The translations under genes and the position numbers were made by a program. A model generated the notes under the pieces. It was given only the letters and a program-made list of their open reading frames with translations. It ran no database searches and was not told where the DNA came from. Positions 27,166 to 36,987 of a stretch of 64,000 nt of DNA are shown here, in pieces (the stretch's first letter is position 1; each line of letters opens with the position of its first letter). Source of the DNA: a gamma proteobacterium NOR5-3 (GTDB lineage: Bacteria; Pseudomonadota; Gammaproteobacteria; Pseudomonadales; Halieaceae); NCBI GenBank assembly GCA_000158155.1, contig DS999405.1, forward strand, positions 895,623 through 959,622, given 5' to 3'.

Positions 27166-28089
27166 TCATAAATCCTTTAAGAGGGGTTGATCATTACCCC
27201 AGGTTTGCAATGCGATGGGCGCCCCCGATGGGCCCGCAATCACCGAAACATACCCTCCCGCCGGTCTTGGCATTGCGGGCACCAGCACTTCACCACCCAG
27301 TTCTGGCACTCGACGAAGAAGCTGCTCAAGGCGCTCTACGCTTTCCACCCGAAGGTAGGGCATCCACAGCGATGGCATCTGGGGGTCCGGCAGGCTGCGA
27401 ATCCCGGCCCGGGCCAGCTTGTCGCTGCGAAGCACACGATAATCAACCTTGCCCCCCTCTTCCTCATCTGCCCCCTCTAAGCTATCGATGCTCAGCATCC
27501 CCGCATCGAGTTCGCCGAGTTGTGCATAGAGTTTTGTGGCTGCCGCAACATCGGATGTCCATAGCTCGTGCCATAAAAACGCCCCCTCTTCCAGCAGCGA
27601 GTCACTGTCCCGAGGGTCCCCCGCGGGAGTGGTCAGTGTTGCAAAGTGTGCGCCCTGCGCATCTGCAAAAACAGCGATGGTGCCGCGATCACCAATGGAA
27701 ACGGGCTCTCTCAGGACGGTACCACCCGCCTCGCTGACGACCTTCAGGGCTGCACCGGCGTCCGCCACGGATATCACAGATACCCATTGCGAAATATCGC
27801 GCTGCGCTTTTATGCTCGATTGCTTCACCATGCCAGCAATGGGCGTTCCCTGCAGGCTGATAACCCAATAGTCAGCGCCTAGAAGCTCCAAAGACCGAAA
27901 CTCCCAGCCAAACAGGCCTCCATAAAAAGCGGCTGTTCCTTTTGGATTGTCGGATATCAGGTCATGCCAGATAAACTTACCGGCGCGGCGACTTCCGTCG
28001 GTATCGCTACTGACCGCCGGTAGGTTGTAATCAATAGACGAACAGGCCGCCAGCACGAGGCCCAAAGTCAGGATAATCAATCGTTGCAC
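27166..28089 (-). CDS. VOC (glyoxalase-like) domain lipoprotein
   Basis: 307 residues. The lipobox LAAC is at Cys 16, after a short hydrophobic signal. Two VOC modules are visible: residues about 37-150 (KFIWHDLISDNPKGTAAFYGGLFGWEF ... FADAQGAHFATL) and about 170-300 (FLWHELWTSDVAAATKLYAQLG ... VIAGPSGAPIAL). The repeated W-H-[DE]-L opening is typical of metal-binding VOC dimers. A membrane-anchored VOC protein is unusual, since most are cytoplasmic. Possible roles are binding or detoxification of a small molecule in the periplasm. Substrate not predictable. Confidence 0.82.
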   Translation of the reverse strand: MQRLIILTLGLVLAACSSIDYNLPAVSSDTDGSRRAGKFIWHDLISDNPKGTAAFYGGLFGWEFRSLELLGADYWVISLQGTPIAGMVKQSSIKAQRDISQWVSVISVADAGAALKVVSEAGGTVLREPVSIGDRGTIAVFADAQGAHFATLTTPAGDPRDSDSLLEEGAFLWHELWTSDVAAATKLYAQLGELDAGMLSIDSLEGADEEEGGKVDYRVLRSDKLARAGIRSLPDPQMPSLWMPYLRVESVERLEQLLRRVPELGGEVLVPAMPRPAGGYVSVIAGPSGAPIALQTWGNDQPLLKDL

Positions 28090-28209
28090 AAAAACAGTCT
28101 CTCTATGGCAGGGTCGACATTATAACTTGCAGAAACACGCAATGGCCGTGACGCCGGTCTTTAGGTAATCTTGCCACCCCCAAAGACCACTGTCATCGAG
28201 ACCAACACC

Positions 28210-29217
28210 ATGCACTTAGCCCGATTCCCCCGCCTGCACTTTGCGCACCTGCCCACGCCGCTGGAGCCGCTAAAAAATCTGTCCCGGGAGCTTGGCGGAC
28301 CCAACCTGTGGATCAAGCGGGATGACTGCACAGGCCTGGCCGGCGGCGGCAACAAAACCCGTAAACTCGAATTCCTCATGGCAGAAGCAGAGCAACAGGG
28401 AGCCGACACGATCATCACCCAGGGCGCCACGCAATCCAATCACGCGCGGCAAACAGCAGCAATTGCCACCAAGATGGGCATGGCCTGCGAAATACTTCTG
28501 GAAGATAGAACAGGCAGTACCGCCCAGGACTACAACTACAACGGCAACGTACTGCTGGACGAATTGTTCAGGGCATCCCTGAGCCGATATGCGGGGGGCA
28601 CAGACATGAATGCGGCCATGGAAGATCTGGCCGGGCAACTGCGCGCCGATGGCAAAAAACCGTACATCATTCCCGGAGGTGGCTCGAACCCGGTGGGTGC
28701 ATTGGGTTACGTACACTGCGCCATGGAAATGCTCTATCAGGCGGATACCATGGGCCTGCGCATGGATTTGGTGGTTCACGGCACTGGCAGTGCCGGTACA
28801 CAGGCAGGCTTGGTAGCAGGCTTCGCGGGAAGTAACAGTCAGGTTCCGGTATTGGGCATTGGCGTGCGCGCACCAAAGCCATTGCAGGAAGAGAACGTCT
28901 ATAAGCTGGCACAGCGCACTGCAGAACTGTTAGGCATACCGGGTGCCATCGAGCGCGAGCAGGTACAGGCCAATTGCGACTACGTTGGCGAGGGCTACGG
29001 CATTCCGACACCCGCGACCATCGAGGCCATTGAGCTCTTTGCCCGCAGTGAGAGCATTCTTTTGGATCCCGTGTACTCGGGAAAAGGCGCCGCGGGCCTT
29101 ATTGACCTGATTCGTAAGGGGCAATTCAGCAAAGACCAGAACATTGTCTTCATTCACACCGGCGGCAGCCAGGCGCTCTTCGCCTATCGGGATGCCTTTA
29201 GTTACGATCCGGCATGA
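28210..29217 (+). CDS. L-cysteate sulfo-lyase / D-cysteine desulfhydrase family PLP enzyme
   Basis: 335 residues from ATG 28210, chosen because MHLARFPR is the conserved start of the family. PLP lysine in [28 protein letters not shown] and [14 protein letters not shown] are diagnostic of the ACC deaminase/D-cysteine desulfhydrase fold. The whole-length pattern, including [11 protein letters not shown] and [12 protein letters not shown], resembles the marine L-cysteate sulfo-lyase CuyA as I remember it; distinguishing it from DcyD needs an alignment. It would release sulfite or sulfide plus pyruvate and ammonia. The racemase gene follows 27 bases later. Confidence 0.82.
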   Translation: MHLARFPRLHFAHLPTPLEPLKNLSRELGGPNLWIKRDDCTGLAGGGNKTRKLEFLMAEAEQQGADTIITQGATQSNHARQTAAIATKMGMACEILLEDRTGSTAQDYNYNGNVLLDELFRASLSRYAGGTDMNAAMEDLAGQLRADGKKPYIIPGGGSNPVGALGYVHCAMEMLYQADTMGLRMDLVVHGTGSAGTQAGLVAGFAGSNSQVPVLGIGVRAPKPLQEENVYKLAQRTAELLGIPGAIEREQVQANCDYVGEGYGIPTPATIEAIELFARSESILLDPVYSGKGAAGLIDLIRKGQFSKDQNIVFIHTGGSQALFAYRDAFSYDPA

Positions 29218-29244
29218 TGAGCGGGTCCACACAGCGGTGGCGTC

Positions 29245-29958
29245 ATGACGACCAGTAAAACGGTGGGCATTCTGGGGGGCATGGGACCCGCTGCTACCGT
29301 AGATCTCATGCAGCGCATCATCGCAGCAACGCCCGCTGCAGATGACATCGATCACATCCGTATGCTGGTCGACAACAACCCCAAAGTGCCGTCACGGATG
29401 AAAGCACTGGTTGACAAGAACGGGCCCAGTCCGGCGCCGGTGCTGCGCGCCATGGCCAGACAGCTTCGTGACCAGGGGGCGGATCTTCTTGCCATGCCCT
29501 GCAACACCGCGCACCACTACTATGACGAAGTCTCCGCAGGCGTGGATATCCCTTTCCTGAACATGATGGAGCTGGTGTCATCGCACATCGCCAAGCACCA
29601 GCCAGGCGTTCAGCGGGTGGGTCTTCTCGCGTCTTCGGCCTTGTCTCAAATCAGACTCTACGAGCCCTGGTTTGACGCTCTCGGCGTCGAGGTCGTTTAT
29701 CCCCCCGCGGAAAAACAACGCGCGCTCATGGCATTGATCGTCGCCATTAAAGCTAATGCGGGAGACGCCCTGGGCTTCGCAGCGCTGCAGGACTGCGCAG
29801 AAACGCTGGAGACCCTGGGTGTGGATTGCCTGCTTATTGCCTGCACCGAACTCTCGGTAATCTCGCAGCAGCTGAAAACACCATTGCCAAGCTACGATGC
29901 TGCGGACATCCTGGCACGGGAAGTGGTGATTCAGGCCACAGGCAAGACGCCCATCTGA
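29245..29958 (+). CDS. Aspartate/glutamate racemase family protein
   Basis: 237 residues. Pattern VGILGGMGPAATVDLMQRI at the start, the first catalytic Cys in MPCNTAHHYYD, and the second in LLIACTELS. Both Cys residues needed for two-base PLP-independent racemisation are present. Co-directional with the cysteate/D-cysteine lyase, suggesting the pair supplies the correct enantiomer for the lyase or uses a D-amino acid; that link is inference. Confidence 0.87.
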   Translation: MTTSKTVGILGGMGPAATVDLMQRIIAATPAADDIDHIRMLVDNNPKVPSRMKALVDKNGPSPAPVLRAMARQLRDQGADLLAMPCNTAHHYYDEVSAGVDIPFLNMMELVSSHIAKHQPGVQRVGLLASSALSQIRLYEPWFDALGVEVVYPPAEKQRALMALIVAIKANAGDALGFAALQDCAETLETLGVDCLLIACTELSVISQQLKTPLPSYDAADILAREVVIQATGKTPI

Positions 29959-30007
29959 TTCCCTGCCCGGCGGTAGTCATGAAACAGGGACGTGAGCGGG
30001 CCGGCGC

Positions 30008-30886
30008 TTATGGCGCTGCTATGGCATGGCGAATCGCGTCTGCAGTGAGCCGGGCACGAAAGGCAATCATTTTTCGGCCAAGCTCCACAGTGTCCTTAAG
30101 CGGTGCAATAGGCACACCATTGATCGAAGCACGACCGGCCCGCACACGCTCTTCAAATCGCACCTGGGCCGGGTCGGTAACCATCATCATGGCCGTGACC
30201 CAGATATCGTCGTGATAGCCGTCTTTGCGGGTTTCGTCTACGCCAAGTTCGGTTCGGGTGAAATTCTCTGTTGCCTCCCAGCCCGGACTATAAAACTCCT
30301 TAACGAAATGGACGCGTGTGGGCAGCTCTTCCCACTGTTTATTCAGCCTTGCTGCGACAGCGTCCATGCCCCGTTGATTACCGCCGCTGTCTCCGATCAT
30401 CACGATGTCGCTAAAGCCCGACTGTCGGAGGCTGCTCACAATATCGGTGAGCAATGCCTCGTAGGTACTGGCACTAAGACTGATGGATCCGGGAAACCGC
30501 ATAGCGCCCGTGGGCGGGTCGATATCCCCTTCGGGCACGAATTTCACAATGGGCGCACAGAGCGCATTCTCCAGAAGCTTCGCAATGGCTGGACAGGTCG
30601 CTTCCAGAATGACGTTGTGCTTTCCGGTGGCCAGATAGGGCCCGTTCTCCTCCACGCCACCGGTGGGAACAATCACCGTGCTGTAACCCGACGCCACAAG
30701 GTCGCGAACTTCCATCCAGGTCAATTCCTCAAGCCACAGGGATTGCCTGGCCTCGATGGGCCTCTCTGCGTTGCGTTTGGCCAGATAGGGATCAGCGGCA
30801 CTCACATCCTGCGCCTGCGCGGCAACGCCCGCACACAAACTTAGCAGTGCGCCAAGAGCTCGTCCCAGTGTTGATCGCTTTAACAT
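30008..30886 (-). CDS. Creatininase family amidohydrolase, exported
   Basis: 292 residues from ATG 30886, with GGAGA five bases upstream; the longer open frame is unsupported. Signal peptide ends AQAQ. Creatininase-fold features: VPTGGVEENGPYLATGKHN (metal-binding Glu and His), EGDIDPPTGAMRFPGS, GDSGGNQRGMD, and a second Asp/Glu cluster near GYHDDIW. The family hydrolyses cyclic amides such as creatinine. An exported member is atypical, so the substrate is unknown. Divergent from the cytochrome c operon. Confidence 0.82.
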   Translation of the reverse strand: MLKRSTLGRALGALLSLCAGVAAQAQDVSAADPYLAKRNAERPIEARQSLWLEELTWMEVRDLVASGYSTVIVPTGGVEENGPYLATGKHNVILEATCPAIAKLLENALCAPIVKFVPEGDIDPPTGAMRFPGSISLSASTYEALLTDIVSSLRQSGFSDIVMIGDSGGNQRGMDAVAARLNKQWEELPTRVHFVKEFYSPGWEATENFTRTELGVDETRKDGYHDDIWVTAMMMVTDPAQVRFEERVRAGRASINGVPIAPLKDTVELGRKMIAFRARLTADAIRHAIAAP

Positions 30887-31012
30887 TCTTTTCTCCAAGC
30901 AATTTCGCATTATTCCCGCGGGCACGACGGTCGATGCTACCTGAAAACCTGCTCCAGCGGTTGCGCCCTGCCCCTGGATACAACGATACTTTCCGGGTTT
31001 TAGTGACAAAAC

Positions 31013-31041
31013 TTGACAGCCATGCGCGGTTCATTGGTAAT
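31013..31041 (+). promoter_or_regulatory. Candidate sigma70 promoter of the six-gene cytochrome operon
   Basis: A perfect TTGACA at 31013-31018 is followed, 17 bases on, by GGTAAT (31036-31041). Transcription would begin near 31048, about 68 bases ahead of the ATG at 31116. The -10 matches only 4 of 6 positions. An overlapping TGACA ten bases upstream (31004-31008) could be part of an operator. Confidence 0.4.
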
Positions 31042-31115
31042 GACGCCCGCAAGGCTGCACCTCGGCCCAAAAGCTGCGGTGATCGCCCGCTTCTGCCTGC
31101 GCCGCTGTCAGCACC

Positions 31116-32435
31116 ATGAACCCAAACCGAGTCTCTTTATTGATGAGTTTGCCCCGTGCCATTGTCCTGTTGACGCTGACTGCATCGTTGATTGCTGCCG
31201 CCATACTGCTGTGGGGAGGCTCGGTGGACCGGGGCTCGGGACCTATCACCACTGACTCTCCAGCCCAAGACCGGGACACGCTCGTCGAGCGCGGACGGTA
31301 TCTGGCGGTAGCGGGCAACTGCGCCAGCTGCCACACCGCTCCGAACGGAGAATTCATGGCCGGCGGCCTTGCGTTCGACACGCCCTTTGGCGTCATCTAC
31401 TCCACCAACATCACACCTGATGGCGGGACCGGGATTGGCAGCTGGAGTGATCGCGACTTTTTGAATTCCATGCGCCATGGTATTCGCGCCAATGGCGATC
31501 ATCTCTACCCGGTCTTTCCCTACACGTCCTTCACAGGAATTAGTAACGAAGACATCGCAGCACTGTACGCCTACCTCATGAGCATTCCTGCGGTAATACG
31601 TGACAACAGGGACAACGACATCCGGTTTCCTTTCAACATGCGCTCTTTAATGGCCTTCTGGAAAGTCATGTTCTTTGAGCCGGGCGCCTATGAAGTAGAT
31701 ACGCGTCACTCTGATGAGTGGAATCGCGGTGCCTACCTGGTAGAGGCGCTCGCGCATTGCAGCGCCTGTCACACGCCGCGCAACCTTCTGGGCGCTGAAC
31801 AGCGGCACAGGAACATGGCTGGCGGAGAATACAGCGACAAAGTCGCCCCGGGGGTAAACAGGCCCTGGTCTGCGCCCAATCTAACGGCATCAGATCGGGG
31901 GCTCGGATCCTGGTCCCAGGCCGATCTGACCGCTTACCTGAAAACAGCCCGAAACGACTTTCTGGAATCCTTTGGTCCCATGAATGAAGTGATCATGCAC
32001 AGCACCAGACACCTGTCAGATAATGACATTCAGGCCATGGCGGTCTATTTAAAGACCCTTCCCGCCGTGGAACCACCCTTGCCCGAGGAGCCTGACAGCG
32101 TGGTCCTGGGCCGGGGCAGAACCATTTACAATCTGCACTGCGGCACCTGCCACCTACCCACCGGTGAAGGCGATCCCGAGATGGCTCCGCGACTCAATAA
32201 AGGGAGCCTTGTGGTGCAGGCAGACAACCCTGCATCTATGATCAACGCGATACTTTATGGCCCACAAGCCCCCTCGCCGGCGCTGCCCCCCCGCTGGAGA
32301 AAGCCCATGGAGGAGTTTCAGTACATTCTGGACGACGACGAAGTGTCTGCCGTGACAACCTTTATCCGTCATTCCTGGGACAACCGGGCTGGACCCGTTA
32401 CCGCTGAGCAGGTCGCGAGGCAGCGAGCGGAGTAA
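31116..32435 (+). CDS. Tri-haem cytochrome c (dehydrogenase electron-acceptor subunit type)
   Basis: 439 residues with one N-terminal hydrophobic segment (about 12-35), probably a signal anchor. Three c-type haem sites: CASCH (69-73), CSACH (215-219) and CGTCH (342-346). Spacing and the surrounding sequence (RGRYLAVAGNC, TNITPDGGTGIGSW) match the cytochrome c subunit of membrane alcohol/gluconate/aldose dehydrogenases. No flavin or PQQ dehydrogenase gene is adjacent, so it may serve the downstream DUF1592/DUF1552 proteins. An alternative ATG at 31143 gives a shorter signal. Confidence 0.9.
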   Translation: MNPNRVSLLMSLPRAIVLLTLTASLIAAAILLWGGSVDRGSGPITTDSPAQDRDTLVERGRYLAVAGNCASCHTAPNGEFMAGGLAFDTPFGVIYSTNITPDGGTGIGSWSDRDFLNSMRHGIRANGDHLYPVFPYTSFTGISNEDIAALYAYLMSIPAVIRDNRDNDIRFPFNMRSLMAFWKVMFFEPGAYEVDTRHSDEWNRGAYLVEALAHCSACHTPRNLLGAEQRHRNMAGGEYSDKVAPGVNRPWSAPNLTASDRGLGSWSQADLTAYLKTARNDFLESFGPMNEVIMHSTRHLSDNDIQAMAVYLKTLPAVEPPLPEEPDSVVLGRGRTIYNLHCGTCHLPTGEGDPEMAPRLNKGSLVVQADNPASMINAILYGPQAPSPALPPRWRKPMEEFQYILDDDEVSAVTTFIRHSWDNRAGPVTAEQVARQRAE

Positions 32436-32514
32436 TGCTGCACATCGCTCGCAGGAATACCACAGCAATCGACGGTGATATCATGAGCGACTATCAAGAT
32501 GGGAGGGTTAAGGC

Positions 32515-34245
32515 TTGATCAATCGTGCTCGTGCTCGATCCCGCCGGTTGGCTATGCTTCTGGCTGGCTGTCTATTACTGACCGCCTGCAGCCAAGAGCT
32601 CCCGACGCAGGTACCGGGTGCGTCAGAGCTGCGCGTCAGACTGCTCACGGCCGCGCAGTACAGCAACAGTATTGCGGATATCTTTGGCAGCGACATCAGC
32701 GATAGCGTGATCCCGCCACTTCCGCCTCTGCCGCGAAAAGATGGACTGCTGGCTTCCGGCGCCTCTTTTGTTGGCCTGACCTCTGATCAGGTATCGCAGA
32801 TTCAGCAGGCCGCTACCGGCATTGCCGCGCAGGTGGTGGACCACGCGCACCGTGCCTATCTGCTTCCCTGTGTCCCGGCCGATGAATACGCTCCCGACGA
32901 CAGTTGCGCCACGCAATTTATCAAAGACAGTGGCCGCTTATTGTTCAGACGGCCTATAGAAAAAAAGCGCCTGCAGGACTTGGTCACCGTAGCTCGCGCC
33001 GCCGCCGACAAAACCGGGGACTTCTACGAGGGCCTGGCGCTGGCCCTGGAAACCTTGCTCATAAGCCCTGAATTCCTTTTTGTCATAGATCACGCGGAGC
33101 CGGATCCGGCCAAGCCCGGCGGCCTGCGACTGGATGCCTACGCGCTGGCATCGCGTCTGAGCTTCTTCCTATGGAACTCCACTCCCGACACCAGGCTTCT
33201 GGATGCTGCTGCAAGTGGTGCCCTGCATACCTCCACCGGACGCGAAGCCGCGGTCAGTCGGCTCATGAGCAGCCCGAGGCTGGAAGTGGGCATGCGCGCA
33301 TTCTTTGACGACATGCTGGCTTTTGACGACTTTGACAGTCTGGCCAAGGATCCTGTGGTTTACCCCAAGGTCACCGCTAAAACTCTGGCGGATGCCCGGG
33401 AACAAACCCTTCGCACCATCGTTGATCATGTGCTGGTGGACCAGGCGGACTATCGAGACCTCTTCACCACACGCGACACATTTATGTCCATGTCCCTGGC
33501 GGCGCTCTATGGCATTCCCACAGGAAAGGGCTGGAGTCGCTATACCTTTGACGAGCATAGCCATCGAGCCGGCTTGCTGACGCATGTGAGCTTTCTGGCC
33601 GCCAACTCCCACGCCGTTCGCAGCTCACCAACGCTGCGGGGGAAGGCCATGCGTGAATTACTGCTGTGCCAGCATGTGCCCGACCCGCCGCCGAATGTCG
33701 ACTTTTCCAAACTGGAAGATGCAGGCGATGTCTCAACCGCTCGCGAACGTCTGAAAGTGCACAACAGCAATCCGTCCTGCGCGGGCTGCCACCTCATCAC
33801 CGACCCCATGGGGCTCGCGTTGGAAAATTTTGATGGTGCTGGAGCGTTCCGCGACACAGAAAACGGAGCGATGCTGGACATCAGCGGTGAATTGGACGGG
33901 GTTTTCTTTGACGAAATTGAAGGACTCGCTGTGGCCATGAGAAACCACCCCAAACTGTCGGCCTGCCTGGTTAACCGTCTCTACGCTTACGGAACAGGGG
34001 GTCCGGTATCACTGCGTTATGACCGGGATATTCTCAAACGTTTCGAGCAGCGTTTTGTATCCAGTGAGCATCGCGTCCCGGCGCTTCTTAGAGACCTGAG
34101 CATGAGCGAAGCGTTTTCCTCGATCAGAGCAATCGAAGAGGCCCCGGTTTCCGTGGCAACGGCGGAAACCTTCACTACGCCAAACCAGAAGCTCAGCAGC
34201 CCAACCCATGACATCGTGGACAGCTATGAGGAGGCCAATCGATGA
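32515..34245 (+). CDS. DUF1592/DUF1588/DUF1585-type lipoprotein with CxxCH
   Basis: 576 residues from a TTG at 32515 with GGGAGG eight bases upstream. Lipobox LTAC (Cys 25). The order of conserved parts fits the planctomycete-type series: an early LTAAQYSNSIADIFG segment, LLFRRPIEKKRL (DUF1595), LASRLSFFLWNSTPD (DUF1592), RTSPTLRGKAMRELLLC-like VRSSPTLRGK...LLC (DUF1588) with CAGCHLITDPMGLALENFD, and a C-terminal DUF1585 part. The CAGCH could bind haem c. Families of this type are common in Planctomycetes and Myxococcota and have no assigned activity. The stop overlaps the next gene as ATGA. Confidence 0.85.
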   Translation: MINRARARSRRLAMLLAGCLLLTACSQELPTQVPGASELRVRLLTAAQYSNSIADIFGSDISDSVIPPLPPLPRKDGLLASGASFVGLTSDQVSQIQQAATGIAAQVVDHAHRAYLLPCVPADEYAPDDSCATQFIKDSGRLLFRRPIEKKRLQDLVTVARAAADKTGDFYEGLALALETLLISPEFLFVIDHAEPDPAKPGGLRLDAYALASRLSFFLWNSTPDTRLLDAAASGALHTSTGREAAVSRLMSSPRLEVGMRAFFDDMLAFDDFDSLAKDPVVYPKVTAKTLADAREQTLRTIVDHVLVDQADYRDLFTTRDTFMSMSLAALYGIPTGKGWSRYTFDEHSHRAGLLTHVSFLAANSHAVRSSPTLRGKAMRELLLCQHVPDPPPNVDFSKLEDAGDVSTARERLKVHNSNPSCAGCHLITDPMGLALENFDGAGAFRDTENGAMLDISGELDGVFFDEIEGLAVAMRNHPKLSACLVNRLYAYGTGGPVSLRYDRDILKRFEQRFVSSEHRVPALLRDLSMSEAFSSIRAIEEAPVSVATAETFTTPNQKLSSPTHDIVDSYEEANR

Positions 34246-35576
34246 GCCGCTTAAGTCGCCGACGTTTTCTTCGCGGAACGCTCCAGGGGGCTGCTGTGAG
34301 CGTTGCCCTACCCCTATTGGATGTGTTTCTGGATGGTAACGGTAAGGCCCTCGCCTCCGGCGAATCACTGCCCCTGAGATTTGGCACCTGGTCCTGGGGA
34401 CTGGGCATGAATAAAGACGTGTTCGTGCCGAAAAAAACCGGTGCGAACTTTGACCTGCCCCCCGAAATAGCGTCTCTGGCACCGATTCAGAAACACATCA
34501 ACCTGTTTACGAACTTTGATGTGTTTAAAGACGATGCCCCTAACCTGTGTCATCACTCAGGCTGGGTAGTGCTTCGTTCCGGCATAGCGCCTACTTCCCG
34601 GCCCAATCGTCCCGGCGAGACCATCGACGTCTCCATTGCAAGAAAGCTGGGTAACGAAACCCGTTTTCGCAGCCTCAGCGCCACCGCGACGGGTGATGTT
34701 CGCGATAGCTTCAGCTACGAAGCGGGCAATTCCGTGAATGCGCCCGAGTGGTCGCCCCTGCGTTTTTATCAGCGCCTGTTCGGCGCAGACTTTCAAAACC
34801 CCAATGCGGAAACCTTCACCCCCGACCCGCGACTGATGATCAGAAAGAGTGCGCTGTCATCGGTGCAGGAAGACGCCAGGAAGCTGAACCAGTCTCTGGG
34901 CGCCGAAGATCGCGCCCGCCTCGATCAATACTTTACGGGCATCCGTGATCTGGAACGTCGCTTTGACCTTCAGCTGACAAAACCAGACCCCCGGGACGCC
35001 TGCATCATTGCCGAAGCCCCCCAGGACTTGCCAAGTGGACTCGACGCCGATCTGGTATCCACACGCCATCGCATCATGACCGACCTGATGCTCATGGCCG
35101 TGGCCTGTGATCAAACGCGTGTGTTCAACATGTTTTACGCCTCGGCTTTTTCTGCCACGACTAAACCCGGCTACGACAAGCCACACCACACAGCAACGCA
35201 TGAAGAGGCAGTGGATTCATCGCTTCGTTATCAACCCAACGTATCGTGGTACACCCGACGGGCCATGGAAGAATGGGCGTATTACGTGCAGGCATTGGCG
35301 GACATTCGTGAGGGGGACGGGTCTTTACTGGATAATTCGCTGATCTATGCCACTACTGACCAGTCTTTTGCAAAGATGCATGCCATTGACGGCATTCCTA
35401 TGTTCACTGCCGGTAACGCCGGCGGCAAAATCAAAACAGGGCTGCACATCGATGGCGGCGGCAGCCCCGGCTGTCGCCTGGGTTATACCGCGCAGCGTCT
35501 TATGGGCCTGGACATTGATAGCTGGGGCACCAAGAGCAACACCACCAGCGACGCTATCGGTGAAATACTTGTTTAA
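34242..35576 (+). CDS. DUF1552 domain protein, Tat-exported
   Basis: 444 residues. The N-terminus SRRRFLRGTLQGAAVSVALPLL is a clear twin-arginine signal, implying folded export, often with a cofactor. DUF1552 features include TGANFDLPPEIASLAPIQKHIN, CHHSGWVVLRSG and a C-terminal GGSPGCRLGYTAQRLMGL. The His-rich stretch near GYDKPHHTATHEEA may bind metal. DUF1552 genes pair with DUF1592 genes across phyla. The predicted relation to alkaline phosphatase/DUF1501 folds is remembered, not shown. Starts inside the DUF1592 stop; GAGGAGG lies upstream. Confidence 0.86.
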   Translation: MSRLSRRRFLRGTLQGAAVSVALPLLDVFLDGNGKALASGESLPLRFGTWSWGLGMNKDVFVPKKTGANFDLPPEIASLAPIQKHINLFTNFDVFKDDAPNLCHHSGWVVLRSGIAPTSRPNRPGETIDVSIARKLGNETRFRSLSATATGDVRDSFSYEAGNSVNAPEWSPLRFYQRLFGADFQNPNAETFTPDPRLMIRKSALSSVQEDARKLNQSLGAEDRARLDQYFTGIRDLERRFDLQLTKPDPRDACIIAEAPQDLPSGLDADLVSTRHRIMTDLMLMAVACDQTRVFNMFYASAFSATTKPGYDKPHHTATHEEAVDSSLRYQPNVSWYTRRAMEEWAYYVQALADIREGDGSLLDNSLIYATTDQSFAKMHAIDGIPMFTAGNAGGKIKTGLHIDGGGSPGCRLGYTAQRLMGLDIDSWGTKSNTTSDAIGEILV

Positions 35577-36987
35577 AGCACTTGATACCGGGACAAGCGC
35601 CCGCCTGGCACAACGACTCATTCCCGGCCTGCTGTGTGTTGTGCTGACGCCATTTGCGCTCGCCGATGACGCGGATGACAGCGCACAACGCCGTAGCGCC
35701 GTTCGCGAGACGTTTCGGACTGTACCCATACCTGAAGACTTCCATGTAGAACCCACGGAACTCGAAGGACCGGTATTTGCGGATGAGAACGGTAAGACCC
35801 TGTACACCTGGCCGCAGCTTAAATTGCGCAATGGTTACAGCGGCGAGGCCGCAGGCAACGTCGCCTGCTACGACAAGGTCGTTACCGTCACCGCAGGCCT
35901 CATGAGCCCCTACCCGGCTGGCCTGCAGCTACCGGAGCTCGACAGCCGCCCCAGCTGCACCGATCTTTGGCCCCCCGTGCTGGCGGACAGCAATGCCCAG
36001 GCGATCGGTGATTGGAGCATCATCCTTCGTAACGATGGCGCGCGCCAATGGGCCTATAAAGAACAGCCTCTTTACACGTCAGTGCGAGATCGACAGGCGG
36101 GAGATACCTACGGCGGCTCCCGACGAAAACGCCGTGCAGACGGCGGTGGCGATGGCGATTCTCCTGCAGGTCGTGTTCCCGTCGGGCCGCCCGCGCTTCT
36201 GCCTCCGGGTTTTGCCGTTAAAACCACCAGTATCGGGCGCATGTTAACCACCAAACAGAACTACGCCGTCTATGCGTTTAAAGAAGACTCAGCGCAATCT
36301 ACAGCCTGCAGGGACGACTGCCTCACAGACTGGCAGCCTGTGTTGGCCCCGGGCATGGCCAGAGCCTTTGGTGAGTGGTCCATTCTCGAACGCGCTCCGG
36401 GCGTGCGGCAGTGGGTGTTTCGCGGGGCACCGCTGTACACCTATAACCTGGACCCCGAGCCCTGGAGTCAGGTCGGCAGCGATGAGCCGGGCTGGAGTAA
36501 TGTGTTCACACAGCCAGCACCGGTCATTCCGGCGAGCTTTACCCGACAGAACACCCTCTCGGGCACGGTTTTAGCCGATGCGAGCGGCCGGACCATTTAC
36601 AGCTATCAGTGTGGAGATGACTCCATCGATCAACTGGCTTGCGATCACCCGGAAGATACCCAGGTGTACAGACTGGCGATGTGTGGTGCCGGTGACCCTC
36701 AACAGTGTCAGAAAAACTGGCCCTATGTACGGGCCGGGGACTCCGAAGTCAGTCTCAACCGGGCCTGGACTATCATCAGTATTAATCCGAACACCGGGCG
36801 TCCTGCCGGCGCCGATGAACCCGGGGCCATTCGTGTCTGGGCTTACAGAGATCGGCCCATCTACACCTTTGCGAGGGACACGGGCCCTGGTGACGTCAAG
36901 GGTGCGGGCACCGGTGAATGGCGCGGCAAGCGCAACGGCCTGCTGGCCTTCTGGGTTCGCGACGACTATATGAAGGGTATTCAGTGA
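35560..36987 (+). CDS. Secreted-repeat (COG4315-like) protein
   Basis: 475 residues from a GTG at 35560, which overlaps the DUF1552 stop; a TTG at 35569 is an alternative. Signal peptide ends FALA. The body is a string of repeats of the lipoprotein-15/secreted-repeat kind with Y-x-[FWY]-x-x-D cores: TLYTWPQ, LYTSVRDRQAGD, YAVYAFKED, LYTYNLDPEP, TIYSYQCGDD and IYTFARDTGPGD, with W-P/W-Q-P-V and W-S-I-I/L segments between them. A Gly/Arg-rich linker lies near residue 205-220. The family is secreted with no known activity; in this operon it is a candidate partner for the redox proteins. Confidence 0.75.
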   Translation: MKYLFKALDTGTSARLAQRLIPGLLCVVLTPFALADDADDSAQRRSAVRETFRTVPIPEDFHVEPTELEGPVFADENGKTLYTWPQLKLRNGYSGEAAGNVACYDKVVTVTAGLMSPYPAGLQLPELDSRPSCTDLWPPVLADSNAQAIGDWSIILRNDGARQWAYKEQPLYTSVRDRQAGDTYGGSRRKRRADGGGDGDSPAGRVPVGPPALLPPGFAVKTTSIGRMLTTKQNYAVYAFKEDSAQSTACRDDCLTDWQPVLAPGMARAFGEWSILERAPGVRQWVFRGAPLYTYNLDPEPWSQVGSDEPGWSNVFTQPAPVIPASFTRQNTLSGTVLADASGRTIYSYQCGDDSIDQLACDHPEDTQVYRLAMCGAGDPQQCQKNWPYVRAGDSEVSLNRAWTIISINPNTGRPAGADEPGAIRVWAYRDRPIYTFARDTGPGDVKGAGTGEWRGKRNGLLAFWVRDDYMKGIQ

